A DNA stretch of 23,671 bases from a virus. Below are positions 1 through 6,752 of this stretch, piece after piece (within the stretch, counting starts at the first letter, position 1; every line of letters begins with the position of its first letter). The notes beneath the pieces are model-generated. The model searched no databases. It had not been told where the DNA came from and worked only from the letters and a program-made list of their open reading frames with translations. The stretch spans positions 1 to 23,671 of the IMG/VR virus record IMGVR_UViG_3300043410_000649; one strand, written 5' to 3'. Made by a program: the position numbers and the translations under genes.

Positions 1-36
1 AAACCACAGAAGAAAGCTGCTGGTCGTGGTGGTTGA
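1..36 (+). CDS. C-terminal end of a cut-off gene
   Basis: The window opens inside a reading frame that encodes KPQKKAAGRGG and then stops at TGA. Only 11 residues are present, so the protein cannot be identified. The Lys/Arg/Gly-rich tail is all that can be described. The next ORF overlaps this end in another frame, as is usual for genes packed in a phage operon. Confidence 0.5.
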   Translation, partial: KPQKKAAGRGG

Positions 37-436
37 ACGACAGACAGTTCCACGTGATGCATATTTTATGCTCACAGTAAAGTGGAAAGGTGGATTCACC
101 CATGATGTTGCTTGTCGTGGGTTCAATCTAAAGTCGAATATCAATTTCGTTGAGTCTCTTGAATATGTTGATTCCTACGAATATGTTGAATGTGATGAAG
201 AAAATTATAATCTAAAAGTTTTTGGAGATGGATCAGAATGGGAATCACAGCCAGTTGCGGACACAAAGTCAAAGAAATCGAAGACCTCTACGACATCGCC
301 ACGAAAGAGTGGAGCATCGGTGAAGAAGGGTGGACGAAAGCCATCGGCTACAAAAGTGTCTGCCACTCCTGTAAAAAAGACTACGAAGAAAACGACGAAA
401 TCCTCAATAACGAGCAAGAAGAAAATCACTGGTTGA
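26..436 (+). CDS. Hypothetical phage protein with Lys/Thr/Ser-rich tail
   Basis: Function unknown. The frame encodes up to 136 residues. The first half reads like a folded domain (WKGGFTHDVACRGFNLKSN, then a Tyr/Glu-rich stretch). From about residue 78 it becomes a low-complexity Lys/Thr/Ser/Pro tail. The start is uncertain: GTG at 26 or 29, or ATG at 68, and none has a clear Shine-Dalgarno. The frame is open to the left edge, so the true start could even lie outside the window. The tail overlaps the next ORF in another frame for about 200 bases. It may be a genuine basic tail or simply read-through of the neighbour's codons. The first half looks like a real phage protein; the tail is less certain. 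Confidence 0.55.
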   Translation: MVVERQTVPRDAYFMLTVKWKGGFTHDVACRGFNLKSNINFVESLEYVDSYEYVECDEENYNLKVFGDGSEWESQPVADTKSKKSKTSTTSPRKSGASVKKGGRKPSATKVSATPVKKTTKKTTKSSITSKKKITG

Positions 437-444
437 GCTCATGA
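238..444 (+). CDS. Small putative zinc-binding phage protein
   Basis: A 68-residue protein with Cys-Gly-His near the N-terminus (residues 7-9) and Cys-His-Ser-Cys at about 42-45, a spacing compatible with one zinc site. The C-terminus is acidic. A GGAG sequence lies about 10 bases upstream of the ATG. Small CGH...CxxC proteins of this build are common in tailed phages, but no function is known. It sits entirely inside the 3' half of the preceding ORF in a different frame. The Cys pattern and the Shine-Dalgarno argue that this frame is translated. Confidence 0.72.
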   Translation: MGITASCGHKVKEIEDLYDIATKEWSIGEEGWTKAIGYKSVCHSCKKDYEENDEILNNEQEENHWLSS

Positions 445-446
445 GA

Positions 447-475
447 ACGCCAATATATACATGGCGTCTTATATT
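447..475 (+). terminator. Possible hairpin terminator
   Basis: ACGCCA (447-452) pairs with TGGCGT (462-467) around a 9-base AT loop, followed by CTTATATTT. It sits just after the stop of the small zinc protein. The tail is not a clean T run, so it may be weak or only an mRNA hairpin. Confidence 0.35.
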
Positions 476-487
476 TCACCCGAAGCA

Positions 488-504
488 CCATAAGTATGTT
501 ATGG
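488..504. repeat. Inverted repeat upstream of the Bug-like gene
   Basis: CCATAA-GTATG-TTATGG is a perfect 6-bp inverted repeat in the 112-base gap before the gene at 557. It could be an operator or a small mRNA hairpin. No canonical promoter can be read in this gap, so its role is open. Confidence 0.3.
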
Positions 505-556
505 TAAAACTATATTTAAATTTAACAATTAAAGGTATATCCTGGAGAATGAAACG

Positions 557-1447
557 ATGAAATACTTATTTTCGCTGTTACTTTTTATATCAACGACAGC
601 ATTTGCAGCAACACCAGTTAAGATTTACACACCATATGGTCCAGGACACAGTGGAACACCTGCCATGTTACGAATCATCGATGAAGCCAATTCTTCGCAG
701 AGTGCATATAAGTTTATTCTAGAATTTAAACCTGGAGGAAATCAGATAATTGCTCTGAAGTCAATGGATGAAAATAGTCTTGCGATTATTGCACCTGCCT
801 ACGTTGAGAATGTTGCGTCTGGTAAAATCAATGAATCTGATTATGTTCCTATTCATGCACTCGGAGATGCTTGTTGGGTTGGTATTTCAAATGGTTCTCT
901 CTCTGGAAGAAAAGAACTTGTTGTTGGTGGTGTCGGGTTCGGAAACGCAACTCATCTAACTGCGTTGGCTCTTGGCGATAAGTATAAGTTCTCCGTGAAG
1001 TATGTGATTTTTAAATCAAACAATGATGCTCTTATTAACATGACAGGCAACAATGGAGTTGATTTTGTTATTGACAAATATGAAGCGTATGAGTCAATGA
1101 AAACCAAAAACAAAAATCTAACGCTGGTTGCTGCATCTTGTCCAACAAGAATGCCTCAAGTCAAAAATTTGAAAACATTTAAAGAGATTGGAATTGTTGC
1201 ACCTTATGTGTTTAACATAACAGTGGCTCATAAAGACATGAACTCAGTACAACGCAAAGCCATTGCAATTATTCTGAATAGTGCAACAGCCAAGATTGGT
1301 CAAAGGGAAATTTATAATCTCTCGGGAATGGCACCACCACTGTTTGATTCTATCTCTGCTGAAGACTTCTATGATAAATCAACGAACATGGTCCGACTTT
1401 TGCAACTGAAATATAAGGAAAAGATCGCAAAAGCCCAAGACAATTAG
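557..1447 (+). CDS. Bug/TctC-like periplasmic solute-binding protein
   Basis: A 296-residue exported protein. Residues 1-17 form a signal peptide (MKYLF, a hydrophobic Leu/Ile core, then TAFA before ATP), so it should reach the host periplasm. The mature part resembles the tripartite tricarboxylate transporter receptor (TctC/Bug) family. The strand-loop VKIYTPYGPGHSGTPA matches the family PYxPGGxxD ligand loop, EFKPGGN matches the KPGAGGN segment, and VGGVGFGNATHL and KNLKTFKEIG match later family motifs. The length (about 300) is normal for the family. No TctA/TctB membrane partner is in the window. GGAG stands 8 bases before the ATG. In bacteria these receptors bind small carboxylates and are very abundant in Betaproteobacteria. 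Here the gene is likely an auxiliary host-derived gene; its ligand is unknown. Confidence 0.72.
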   Translation: MKYLFSLLLFISTTAFAATPVKIYTPYGPGHSGTPAMLRIIDEANSSQSAYKFILEFKPGGNQIIALKSMDENSLAIIAPAYVENVASGKINESDYVPIHALGDACWVGISNGSLSGRKELVVGGVGFGNATHLTALALGDKYKFSVKYVIFKSNNDALINMTGNNGVDFVIDKYEAYESMKTKNKNLTLVAASCPTRMPQVKNLKTFKEIGIVAPYVFNITVAHKDMNSVQRKAIAIILNSATAKIGQREIYNLSGMAPPLFDSISAEDFYDKSTNMVRLLQLKYKEKIAKAQDN

Positions 1448-1483
1448 ACCACATGGAATAACATTTCAAAGGCAAACCCCTAT

Positions 1484-1507
1484 ACCCTACTAAAATGTAG
1501 GGTTTTT
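1484..1507 (+). terminator. Rho-independent terminator
   Basis: ACCCTAC pairs with GTAGGGT around a TAAAA loop, followed by TTTTC. It closes the transcription unit of the Bug-like gene. Almost the same hairpin recurs at 7035, where it again precedes a CATAAT promoter. Confidence 0.85.
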
Positions 1508-1557
1508 CACATTGTAAGTCGTTGATTTTAAACATCTTTTTAGACGAAAAATAGTCC

Positions 1558-1586
1558 TTTACATTAATTCACTTTTCAGGCATAAT
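1558..1586 (+). promoter_or_regulatory. Sigma70-like promoter
   Basis: TTTACA (1558-1563), a 17-bp spacer ending AGG, then CATAAT (1581-1586). The predicted start is near 1593, leaving a leader of about 18 bases with an AAAAGGA ribosome site before the gene at 1611. The block CCTTTACATTAATTCA is repeated at the promoter at 7070. Confidence 0.82.
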
Positions 1587-1610
1587 TATATTATAGGATG
1601 AGAAAAGGAA

Positions 1611-1814
1611 ATGAAAATGTTTGAATCAAAAGTGTTGAATGTAGTTGAAAAGGTTCTTGGTGACGTGAAAGCTGGTTTTACCTGCGGATGCTTGTTTGTT
1701 GAGTGTTCTGTCGCTGATGCCGTGAAACTCGAAACTGCTCTTTTGGCTGAAAAACAGTTCGGTGGAATTATTTTGAGTCGTGTTGGTAATGAAACTGCCT
1801 ACGACTTTGTGTGA
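1611..1814 (+). CDS. Small hypothetical protein
   Basis: A 67-residue protein of unknown function, with no membrane segment. It contains a Cys-Gly-Cys-Leu-Phe-Val-Glu-Cys stretch (residues 25-32). AAAAGGA is well placed before the first ATG; a second in-frame Met two codons later is an alternative start. It is the first gene after a strong promoter, so it and the following operon are probably made early in infection. Confidence 0.72.
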   Translation: MKMFESKVLNVVEKVLGDVKAGFTCGCLFVECSVADAVKLETALLAEKQFGGIILSRVGNETAYDFV

Positions 1815-1835
1815 AATTGAAAAGGAATTGAAAAT

Positions 1836-1988
1836 ATGTATATGATTGTTAATAAAAATACTAAAAATGAAATGTTGTTATGTCGTACTGTTATGGCTCT
1901 AAAGTCTGCTCTTGAAAGTGTTGATGTTGAGTCTGTTGAAATTAAGGTTGTTACTAGCCACTCCCTCAATGATCCAATGGAGCAGTGA
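1836..1988 (+). CDS. Small hypothetical protein (50 aa)
   Basis: MYMIVNKNTKNEMLLCRT begins a 50-residue ORF ending SHSLNDPMEQ. AAAAGGAATTG lies just upstream of the ATG. It fills the gap between the gene at 1611 and the membrane protein at 1990, and its last codons carry the GGAG of that next gene. The composition looks like a real soluble protein (VDVESVEIKVVTS). Function unknown. Confidence 0.6.
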   Translation: MYMIVNKNTKNEMLLCRTVMALKSALESVDVESVEIKVVTSHSLNDPMEQ

Positions 1989-1989
1989 T

Positions 1990-2145
1990 ATGATTCGTGT
2001 TATAATTGGTCTTTTGCTTGCCTTCGGTGCAGTTGGTGGTCTTGACAACAATGAACCAGTGATTCCATGTTTATTTGCTGCCGTTGTTGGTTTGTTTATT
2101 ATGTATAGTGGTGTTTCCTCAAGGAGTTTCAATGAGATACGGTGA
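1990..2145 (+). CDS. Small two-segment membrane protein
   Basis: A 51-residue protein with two hydrophobic stretches, about residues 3-16 (VIIGLLLAFGAVGG) and 26-42 (IPCLFAAVVGLFIMYSG), separated by a short acidic loop. GGAG sits 7 bases before the ATG, which follows the previous stop by one base. An in-frame upstream extension exists but would lie inside the neighbouring gene. Probably an inner-membrane peptide; function unknown. Confidence 0.65.
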   Translation: MIRVIIGLLLAFGAVGGLDNNEPVIPCLFAAVVGLFIMYSGVSSRSFNEIR

Positions 2146-2359
2146 TTATAAGGGTAAAACATACGACGCTGAGCATGGTTCGTTCTTCGATCGTGGATCC
2201 GCTGATTCTTATTATGGTCGCCCACGTGACCCACATAAAGGTGGAGTTGGTGGAATGTCTGGTCTAAGAATCGAAGCAAAAACCTCTGCGGAGTTTGAAG
2301 CGTACCATGCTGGTTATGATTACAATGAAGAATACGGAGACAAAAAGTCATGGGATTAA
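2132..2359 (+). CDS. Conserved phage hypothetical protein (RGSADSYYGR motif)
   Basis: A 75-residue hydrophilic protein. It contains the motif FDRGSADSYYGRPRDPH (residues about 19-35) and ends AYHAGYDYNEEYGDKKSWD. From memory, this arrangement is seen in small proteins of many tailed phages, without known function. The start is chosen for AAGGAG spaced 6 bases before the ATG. The gene overlaps the end of the upstream membrane protein and the start of the downstream one. Confidence 0.78.
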   Translation: MRYGDYKGKTYDAEHGSFFDRGSADSYYGRPRDPHKGGVGGMSGLRIEAKTSAEFEAYHAGYDYNEEYGDKKSWD

Positions 2360-2568
2360 CCAATGTATTGAAGTGGCTGGGAACTGGGTTTACTCTGGCT
2401 GGCGCACTGGCCACATCGCTGGCAGTAGATCCACTGAACGTCTACCTATTCAATGCTGGTGCCGTAACATGGTTGGTTGCTGCAACCCGAATGCGTGAGA
2501 GTAGCCTGATTGTGGTTAACGCTGGTCTTTTGTCAATTTATGTGTTTGGTTTAATTTATCGCATGTAA
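2350..2568 (+). CDS. Small phage membrane protein
   Basis: A 72-residue protein with three hydrophobic segments: about residues 10-25, 30-45 and 51-69. A polar MRES turn lies between the last two. It starts inside the 3' end of the preceding gene. The pattern (NVYLFNAGAVTWLVAATRMRESSLIVVNAG) resembles small membrane proteins found in many phages. Function unknown. Confidence 0.72.
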   Translation: MGLTNVLKWLGTGFTLAGALATSLAVDPLNVYLFNAGAVTWLVAATRMRESSLIVVNAGLLSIYVFGLIYRM

Positions 2569-2583
2569 GAAAGCGAGTGAGAA

Positions 2584-3009
2584 ATGAGTTATTGTCGATG
2601 GTCAAGTGATGGGTTTGGTTGTGATGTTTATGTCTATGAGGATGTCTCTGGTGGATTTACTTGCCATGTTGCTTCTCGTAAAATCGTAAACCTGCACGAA
2701 GCACCACATTGCCCAAGTTTCTTTGATTATCCAACAGATAAAGACGGAAAAATATCCGATGAATCTGTCTCTGATTTTGTTGGTAAACATCATATCTATA
2801 TGGAATGGCTCCGTGAAAAGGCAATTCGTGAGCCAATTGGATTAGAGTGGGACGGAAAGTCCTTCAATGTGGAGACAGCAACCAGCATGGGTAACGAATT
2901 GTCTATATTGAAGGAGATGGGTTATAGTGTACCACAATATGCCATTGATGCTTTATTGGAAGAAGGTAAAGAAAATGGTGAACAAGCAACTGAGGATTTT
3001 TTGAAATGA
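2584..3009 (+). CDS. Conserved phage hypothetical protein (MSYCRWSSD)
   Basis: A 141-residue soluble protein. The N-terminal MSYCRWSSDGFGCDVYVYEDVSGGFTCHVASR block looks like a compact beta-rich domain and is typical of a widespread phage family of unknown role. The C-terminal half is helical (LREKAIREPIG, LSILKEMGYSVPQYAIDALLEEGKE). Its end overlaps the ATG of the 2H phosphoesterase, so the two are probably translated together. Confidence 0.8.
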   Translation: MSYCRWSSDGFGCDVYVYEDVSGGFTCHVASRKIVNLHEAPHCPSFFDYPTDKDGKISDESVSDFVGKHHIYMEWLREKAIREPIGLEWDGKSFNVETATSMGNELSILKEMGYSVPQYAIDALLEEGKENGEQATEDFLK

Positions 3010-3500
3010 TCGCAACACTGCAACAATATGCCAAACATAAGGATGGCACCTACGTATCAATGGACCTGACACCTGAGTCCAGACAACTTCTTGACAACTT
3101 TGTTGAGATGAATCTTGGTCTCACGGAGCGTGTTGATCCATCAACATATCACATCACTGTTATCTACTCAAGAACTCCTGTTCCATCCGCTGAATTTTGC
3201 TCTGGTCTCACGACAGAAACAGAGGCACAGGTACTTGGATATGAAGTATTTCCAACCAAGAACGCTGGTAAGTGTCTCGTGATGAGATTGAAGTTCACCT
3301 TTGCAGAGTTTCTAAACAAGAAACTGACAAGCGAGGGTGCGACTTCTGATTATGATTCATATAAACCACATCTGACAATTGCCTATGACACACAACAGGA
3401 TCTAGATGTTCAATTTCCAATCCCTCAATTTCCACTTAAATTTGGTCCAGTTAACGTCGCTCCACTAAATCCAGAGTACACACCTGAGAATAAGGATTGA
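3006..3500 (+). CDS. acb1: 2H phosphoesterase, Acb1-like (possible anti-CBASS)
   Basis: A 164-residue protein with two HxT motifs: H49-I-T51 (in YHITVIYSR) and H122-L-T124 (in KPHLTIAYD). Their spacing and surrounding hydrophobic strands define the 2H phosphoesterase fold. The N-terminal phrase AKHKDGTYVSMDL and the IYSRTPVP context recall T4 gp57B (Acb1). That enzyme hydrolyses the cyclic oligonucleotide signals of CBASS defence. The start overlaps the previous stop (ATGA) and length is close to T4 Acb1. The fold call is solid. The specific anti-CBASS role is inferred from resemblance; an RNA 2',3'-cyclic phosphodiesterase is the alternative. Confidence 0.72.
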   Translation: MIATLQQYAKHKDGTYVSMDLTPESRQLLDNFVEMNLGLTERVDPSTYHITVIYSRTPVPSAEFCSGLTTETEAQVLGYEVFPTKNAGKCLVMRLKFTFAEFLNKKLTSEGATSDYDSYKPHLTIAYDTQQDLDVQFPIPQFPLKFGPVNVAPLNPEYTPENKD

Positions 3501-3502
3501 TT

Positions 3503-3802
3503 ATGTTTAGTAATGAACCAGATTTCCAAACCTATGATTATGCCATAGGTGGAAAACTTATAGTGGCTCATGCTACCCTCGATGAGAATTTCTCTCAATT
3601 GATGAATACTGACCACGAAGCACGAATGGAAGTAAAAAGAAAACTGATCAACGACATGGCTGAGTACATCCTTGAAAACAAACTGGTCGAATTCACTCAA
3701 CAAAAAGAACCAATCATGTTTCAAACTCGTATCGCTGTTCGTGCATATATGGCTCCAGATTCCACTGTTCGACTACTAAGACTGGCCAATAAAATCCTAT
3801 GA
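3503..3802 (+). CDS. Hypothetical phage protein
   Basis: A 99-residue soluble, mainly helical protein of unknown function (EARMEVKRKLINDMAEYILENK in the middle). The ATG at 3503 is preferred because AAGGA lies six bases upstream; a TTG six bases earlier is a weaker alternative. It ends in an ATGA overlap with the next gene. Confidence 0.75.
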   Translation: MFSNEPDFQTYDYAIGGKLIVAHATLDENFSQLMNTDHEARMEVKRKLINDMAEYILENKLVEFTQQKEPIMFQTRIAVRAYMAPDSTVRLLRLANKIL

Positions 3803-4194
3803 AAATCTTTGTAATTGCAGGAACTGGCGATGAAGCCAGACAATGGATCAATGGTAATATACAAAAGAGAGCCAACAATGGTGAAACTACCTACTCACTC
3901 TCTGACTATGTCTACGTTTCCAGTGTAGATAATCTAAGAGGAACGCAAAATCCACATGGTGTATTCATTGGAAACTGGCTGGGTAGACCAGACATTATGA
4001 CAATCGTTGAACAATTAATGGTTTCCAGCACAATTCCAAACAGTGCACTGTATGACATCTATAAAGATCTAAAGCCAAAGGTAAGACCAACTCCAATATA
4101 TAAAGGTTCTGGACAACAAGCCATCAACAACGCTGCAAGACTACTCAGTGATGCCATCGACGCAGAAGCCCTAAAACAGGTGACACAACCATGA
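3799..4194 (+). CDS. Conserved phage hypothetical protein (KIFVIAGT)
   Basis: A 131-residue protein beginning MKIFVIAGTGDEARQWI, a strand followed by a Gly-rich turn and helix that looks like the first unit of a Rossmann-type fold. The central YVYVSSVDNLRGTQNPHGVFIGNW block is characteristic of a family seen in many phages, from memory. No catalytic motif can be named. ATGA overlaps link it to both neighbours, so it is translationally coupled. Confidence 0.78.
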   Translation: MKIFVIAGTGDEARQWINGNIQKRANNGETTYSLSDYVYVSSVDNLRGTQNPHGVFIGNWLGRPDIMTIVEQLMVSSTIPNSALYDIYKDLKPKVRPTPIYKGSGQQAINNAARLLSDAIDAEALKQVTQP

Positions 4195-4418
4195 ATCATG
4201 AATATAAAGCACTACCAATGAAGACTATCCTAGATCCAAAGGGAAATCCATACATCTCCATTATCGATGATGATAAGCTAGTTAGAATCCAACTACACTC
4301 CTACGATAAGATCCATCCATCATTCGTAAACCTTGACAAACGATGCCTATCAGAACTAATCCAAGCACTCCATGAAATAGCCAACAATAATGATAATGTA
4401 GGAGAATATTATGAATAA
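4191..4418 (+). CDS. Hypothetical phage protein
   Basis: A 75-residue soluble protein of unknown function, with an apparent beta-rich N-terminal half (PYISIIDDDKLVRIQLHSYD) and a helical C-terminal half. It starts at an ATGA overlap and its 3' end contains the ribosome site and ATG of the next gene. Confidence 0.68.
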   Translation: MNHEYKALPMKTILDPKGNPYISIIDDDKLVRIQLHSYDKIHPSFVNLDKRCLSELIQALHEIANNNDNVGEYYE

Positions 4419-4917
4419 TTATGCAAAACATGCTATTAATGAGTTTAAAGCTGTAGGATGGCTCGATGAAAATAACAGATACACTGATGAAATGCAGGAG
4501 ATTATCTGCACTCACATTTTAGATCTGCTAAGAGTTTTCTCTGATGAAGAACATTCTGGTTCTTCTGCTCCCTATGCTATTAATCTATTTTCTAGACTAG
4601 CCAAGTTCGAACCAATTGCTCCACTGACTGGTGAAGACTGGGAATGGAACGATACAGGGCATGGTACGCTACAAAACCGTAGAGCATCCCATGTGTTCAA
4701 AGATATCAGTACTGGCGAAGTATATGATATTGACGGTAAAGTTTTCTGGGAGTGGTCTGGAACTAAGGAAAATCCGTTCAAGTCTTACTATACATGCAGA
4801 GAATCTAGAGTGCCAGTGACTTTTCCTTATACAGTACCAGATAAGCCACAGTACATCTATCGATACTCAGATGCTGAGCCACGATGCCTTCCACAAACTG
4901 AAGCAGGTTTTCTATGA
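4411..4917 (+). CDS. Conserved phage hypothetical protein (PLTGEDWEWN)
   Basis: A 168-residue protein. A helical N-terminal third is followed by the block FSRLAKFEPIAPLTGEDWEW, then a beta-rich region with QNRRASHVFKD and YDIDGKVFWEW, and CRESRVPVTFPYTVPDKP. This order of motifs is familiar from a large family of phage proteins without assigned function. GGAG lies 8 bases before the ATG. The gene ends in an ATGA overlap. Confidence 0.82.
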   Translation: MNNYAKHAINEFKAVGWLDENNRYTDEMQEIICTHILDLLRVFSDEEHSGSSAPYAINLFSRLAKFEPIAPLTGEDWEWNDTGHGTLQNRRASHVFKDISTGEVYDIDGKVFWEWSGTKENPFKSYYTCRESRVPVTFPYTVPDKPQYIYRYSDAEPRCLPQTEAGFL

Positions 4918-5189
4918 ACTGGCTCGCAAAGGTAACACCAATCTCTGAAGCCAGAAAAGTCCAGCAAATGACTCTGGAAGAGATTATGATGGAGCTAAAG
5001 AACTATGGACGTCCACGTGTGGGAATGTATGGAGATGATAATACATGGTACTGCTCCGTGGAAATGAATACAAATACAGTGGGTGCGGACTTCAAGTGTT
5101 CGTCTGACTTTAGGCAAGCAACTCCAACTCATGCAGCAAAACAATGCCTAGAACGAGTCCTGAAAGCAGTGGAGCAGTACAGAACATGA
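4914..5189 (+). CDS. Hypothetical phage protein
   Basis: A 91-residue protein, helical at both ends, with a central strand-rich part (DDNTWYCSVEMNTN). The last part (HAAKQCLERVLKAVEQY) looks like a helix packing onto a small beta sheet, reminiscent of double-strand RNA-binding-like or dosage folds, but this is only shape. ATGA overlaps at both ends. Confidence 0.7.
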   Translation: MNWLAKVTPISEARKVQQMTLEEIMMELKNYGRPRVGMYGDDNTWYCSVEMNTNTVGADFKCSSDFRQATPTHAAKQCLERVLKAVEQYRT

Positions 5190-5755
5190 AAGTCATCATC
5201 GCTGGTGGTCGCAACATAACCGATTATAGTCTAGTCCTCTCTGCTATTCGGGAAAGCGGATTTACAATCACAGAAGTCGTTTCTGGAATGGCTCCAGGAG
5301 TAGATACCCTAGCTGTCCAATACGCTAAGGAAAACGATCTACCACTCCAACAATTCTGGGCAGAATGGGGATTCTATGGAAAATCCGCTGGTCCAATTCG
5401 TAATCGAAACATGGCGAAGTATGGAGAAGCACTAATCGCTATCTGGGATGGAAAGTCTCGTGGTACAAAGAACATGATTGAGGAAGCGACCAAGAGAAAT
5501 CTACCAGTCTATGTCCTAAGAACAGATGAAGATCGTCTTGCAACTCTTGAAGATGCTCTGGAATTCGATAAGAAACGAAACTATACCTATACCTGTAATT
5601 GCCATACCTGCTATCCAATCTCTGCTCTTGATTCATCCTCTGTGTTTATGAGGCTATGTCCAGAGTGTGGAAACAAAAGATGTCCAAAAGCCACTAATCA
5701 TATTAATCCCTGTACAAACTCCAATGAACCGAATCAACCTGGAAGTAAATACTAA
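5186..5755 (+). CDS. SLOG-family (DUF2493-like) protein with C-terminal Cys cluster
   Basis: A 189-residue protein. Residues 1-112 carry the marks of the SLOG/DUF2493 (YspA-like) Rossmann fold: IIAGGRN (4-10), VVSGMAPGVD (31-40), GPIRNRNM (69-76) and LIAIWDGKSRGT (83-94). These loops bind nucleotides or nucleotide-derived ligands in the superfamily, which includes DprA and LOG proteins. The C-terminal 55 residues add Cys at 137, 139, 142, 158, 161 and 166, a probable zinc ribbon. ATG is chosen because it overlaps the previous stop as ATGA; a longer in-frame start would lie inside the neighbour. The ligand is unknown. Confidence 0.8.
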   Translation: MKVIIAGGRNITDYSLVLSAIRESGFTITEVVSGMAPGVDTLAVQYAKENDLPLQQFWAEWGFYGKSAGPIRNRNMAKYGEALIAIWDGKSRGTKNMIEEATKRNLPVYVLRTDEDRLATLEDALEFDKKRNYTYTCNCHTCYPISALDSSSVFMRLCPECGNKRCPKATNHINPCTNSNEPNQPGSKY

Positions 5756-6102
5756 TGACCTACGAAGAACGACAAATATTAAATCAAAAACACATCGATA
5801 AACCAGAAGTTGGAGACTACTGGAATGAAATGTTCTGTCCGTATCATATCGTCCTTGCAGTGACAAAAACCCATGTAATTATCTGCGATAAGAAGAAAGA
5901 TCTAGATGATGGATGGACTTTTGATCTAACAGAAACGAAAACAATCACTCTGGAAGAGCATAAGAACCTCGTGACATATTCAACCATGAGAGATAAGTTC
6001 GTGGCAGATGTAACTCCAAAGTGTAGACTATTACCTCTCGTGGAAGAATGGCGTAAAAATCGTCGTGAAGCAATGCTACAAGATATGGAATATTTCCTCT
6101 AA
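5755..6102 (+). CDS. Conserved phage hypothetical protein
   Basis: A 115-residue protein. PEVGDYWNEMFCPYHIVLAV followed by HVIICDKKK suggests a small beta barrel of the kind seen in many short phage proteins, with a helical C-terminus (LPLVEEWRKNRREAMLQDM). It begins at a TAATG overlap with the SLOG gene. Function unknown. Confidence 0.76.
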   Translation: MTYEERQILNQKHIDKPEVGDYWNEMFCPYHIVLAVTKTHVIICDKKKDLDDGWTFDLTETKTITLEEHKNLVTYSTMRDKFVADVTPKCRLLPLVEEWRKNRREAMLQDMEYFL

Positions 6103-6113
6103 TCAGTCTATTA

Positions 6114-6326
6114 ATGTGTAACTGTCTAATCTGGGCAATATGGATGAAATTTCGCTGGGGTGGAAAAATTACCTGGAGAAAGAGTCGAACATGGATTGGA
6201 TTCCATAATACATGGATAAGTCCTAAAGGAATAGAATGGGAGTTTACTCTTGAACGAGTGAAGATACATCCATGGTGGTATATTCCAATGTGCTATAGAG
6301 GAATCGTTAAGCGTGTATTTAGGTGA
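6114..6326 (+). CDS. Trp-rich basic small protein
   Basis: A 70-residue ORF with an unusual amount of Trp (about 10) and Arg/Lys. No recognised domain. The ATG at 6144 (MKFRWGGK) is an alternative start, and neither has a strong ribosome site. The regular alternation of aromatic and charged residues suggests a real small beta-rich protein. Confidence 0.5.
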   Translation: MCNCLIWAIWMKFRWGGKITWRKSRTWIGFHNTWISPKGIEWEFTLERVKIHPWWYIPMCYRGIVKRVFR

Positions 6327-6352
6327 CCTGTGTGGAGTGAATGAAAGCGATA

Positions 6353-6360
6353 CTAAATAG
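6353..6360 (+). promoter_or_regulatory. Candidate T4-type late promoter (CTAAATAG)
   Basis: CTAAATAG in an 86-base non-coding gap, about 53 bases before the zinc-finger gene at 6413. It resembles the T4 late consensus TATAAATA, read by the phage sigma gp55 with gp33. Three more copies occur in the window. Confidence 0.4.
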
Positions 6361-6412
6361 ATGATTATGGTCTACTACCGCAAAAAATCCTGACACAATT
6401 CCCAGACTACTC

Positions 6413-6736
6413 ATGAGTTATCGTGAAAAACAATGTCCCTACTGCGGGAAACTTCATAAAAAGCGTGGACCATTCTGCTCTAAGGTTTGCTCCAATAAAA
6501 ACCGAACATACTCTGAAGCCACTCGGCTGAAGATGTCTCAGAGTCAATCACTGGCTCAATCTACTCCTGAATCAATGGAACGAAATCAACAGCTGGTTGA
6601 AAAGGGTCGACTAGCACTGATTCAGCGACGCACTCCAGAAGAAATTGAAACAAATCCTGATAATCTATATCTTCCACCCATGCAACATAGCGAAGGTAAG
6701 GTTATTGATGGTGATTTGTGGTTCGATGCGGACTAA
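6413..6736 (+). CDS. Conserved phage zinc-finger protein
   Basis: A 107-residue protein. The N-terminus holds CPYCGKLHKKRGPFCSKVC, a CxxC...CxxxC pattern (C8, C11, C22, C26) with basic residues between, consistent with one zinc finger. The middle is helical and charged; the end is acidic (KVIDGDLWFDAD). This domain order is common in short phage proteins, from memory; DNA or RNA binding is plausible but not shown. There is no clear ribosome site. Confidence 0.76.
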   Translation: MSYREKQCPYCGKLHKKRGPFCSKVCSNKNRTYSEATRLKMSQSQSLAQSTPESMERNQQLVEKGRLALIQRRTPEEIETNPDNLYLPPMQHSEGKVIDGDLWFDAD

Positions 6737-6752
6737 TTGCAAGAAAATAAAT

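Noticed and set aside
1899-2414. 171-codon minus-strand ORF
   Set aside because: It lies antisense to four small genes that have ribosome sites and overlaps. It has no recognisable domain and a His/Asn-rich shadow composition.
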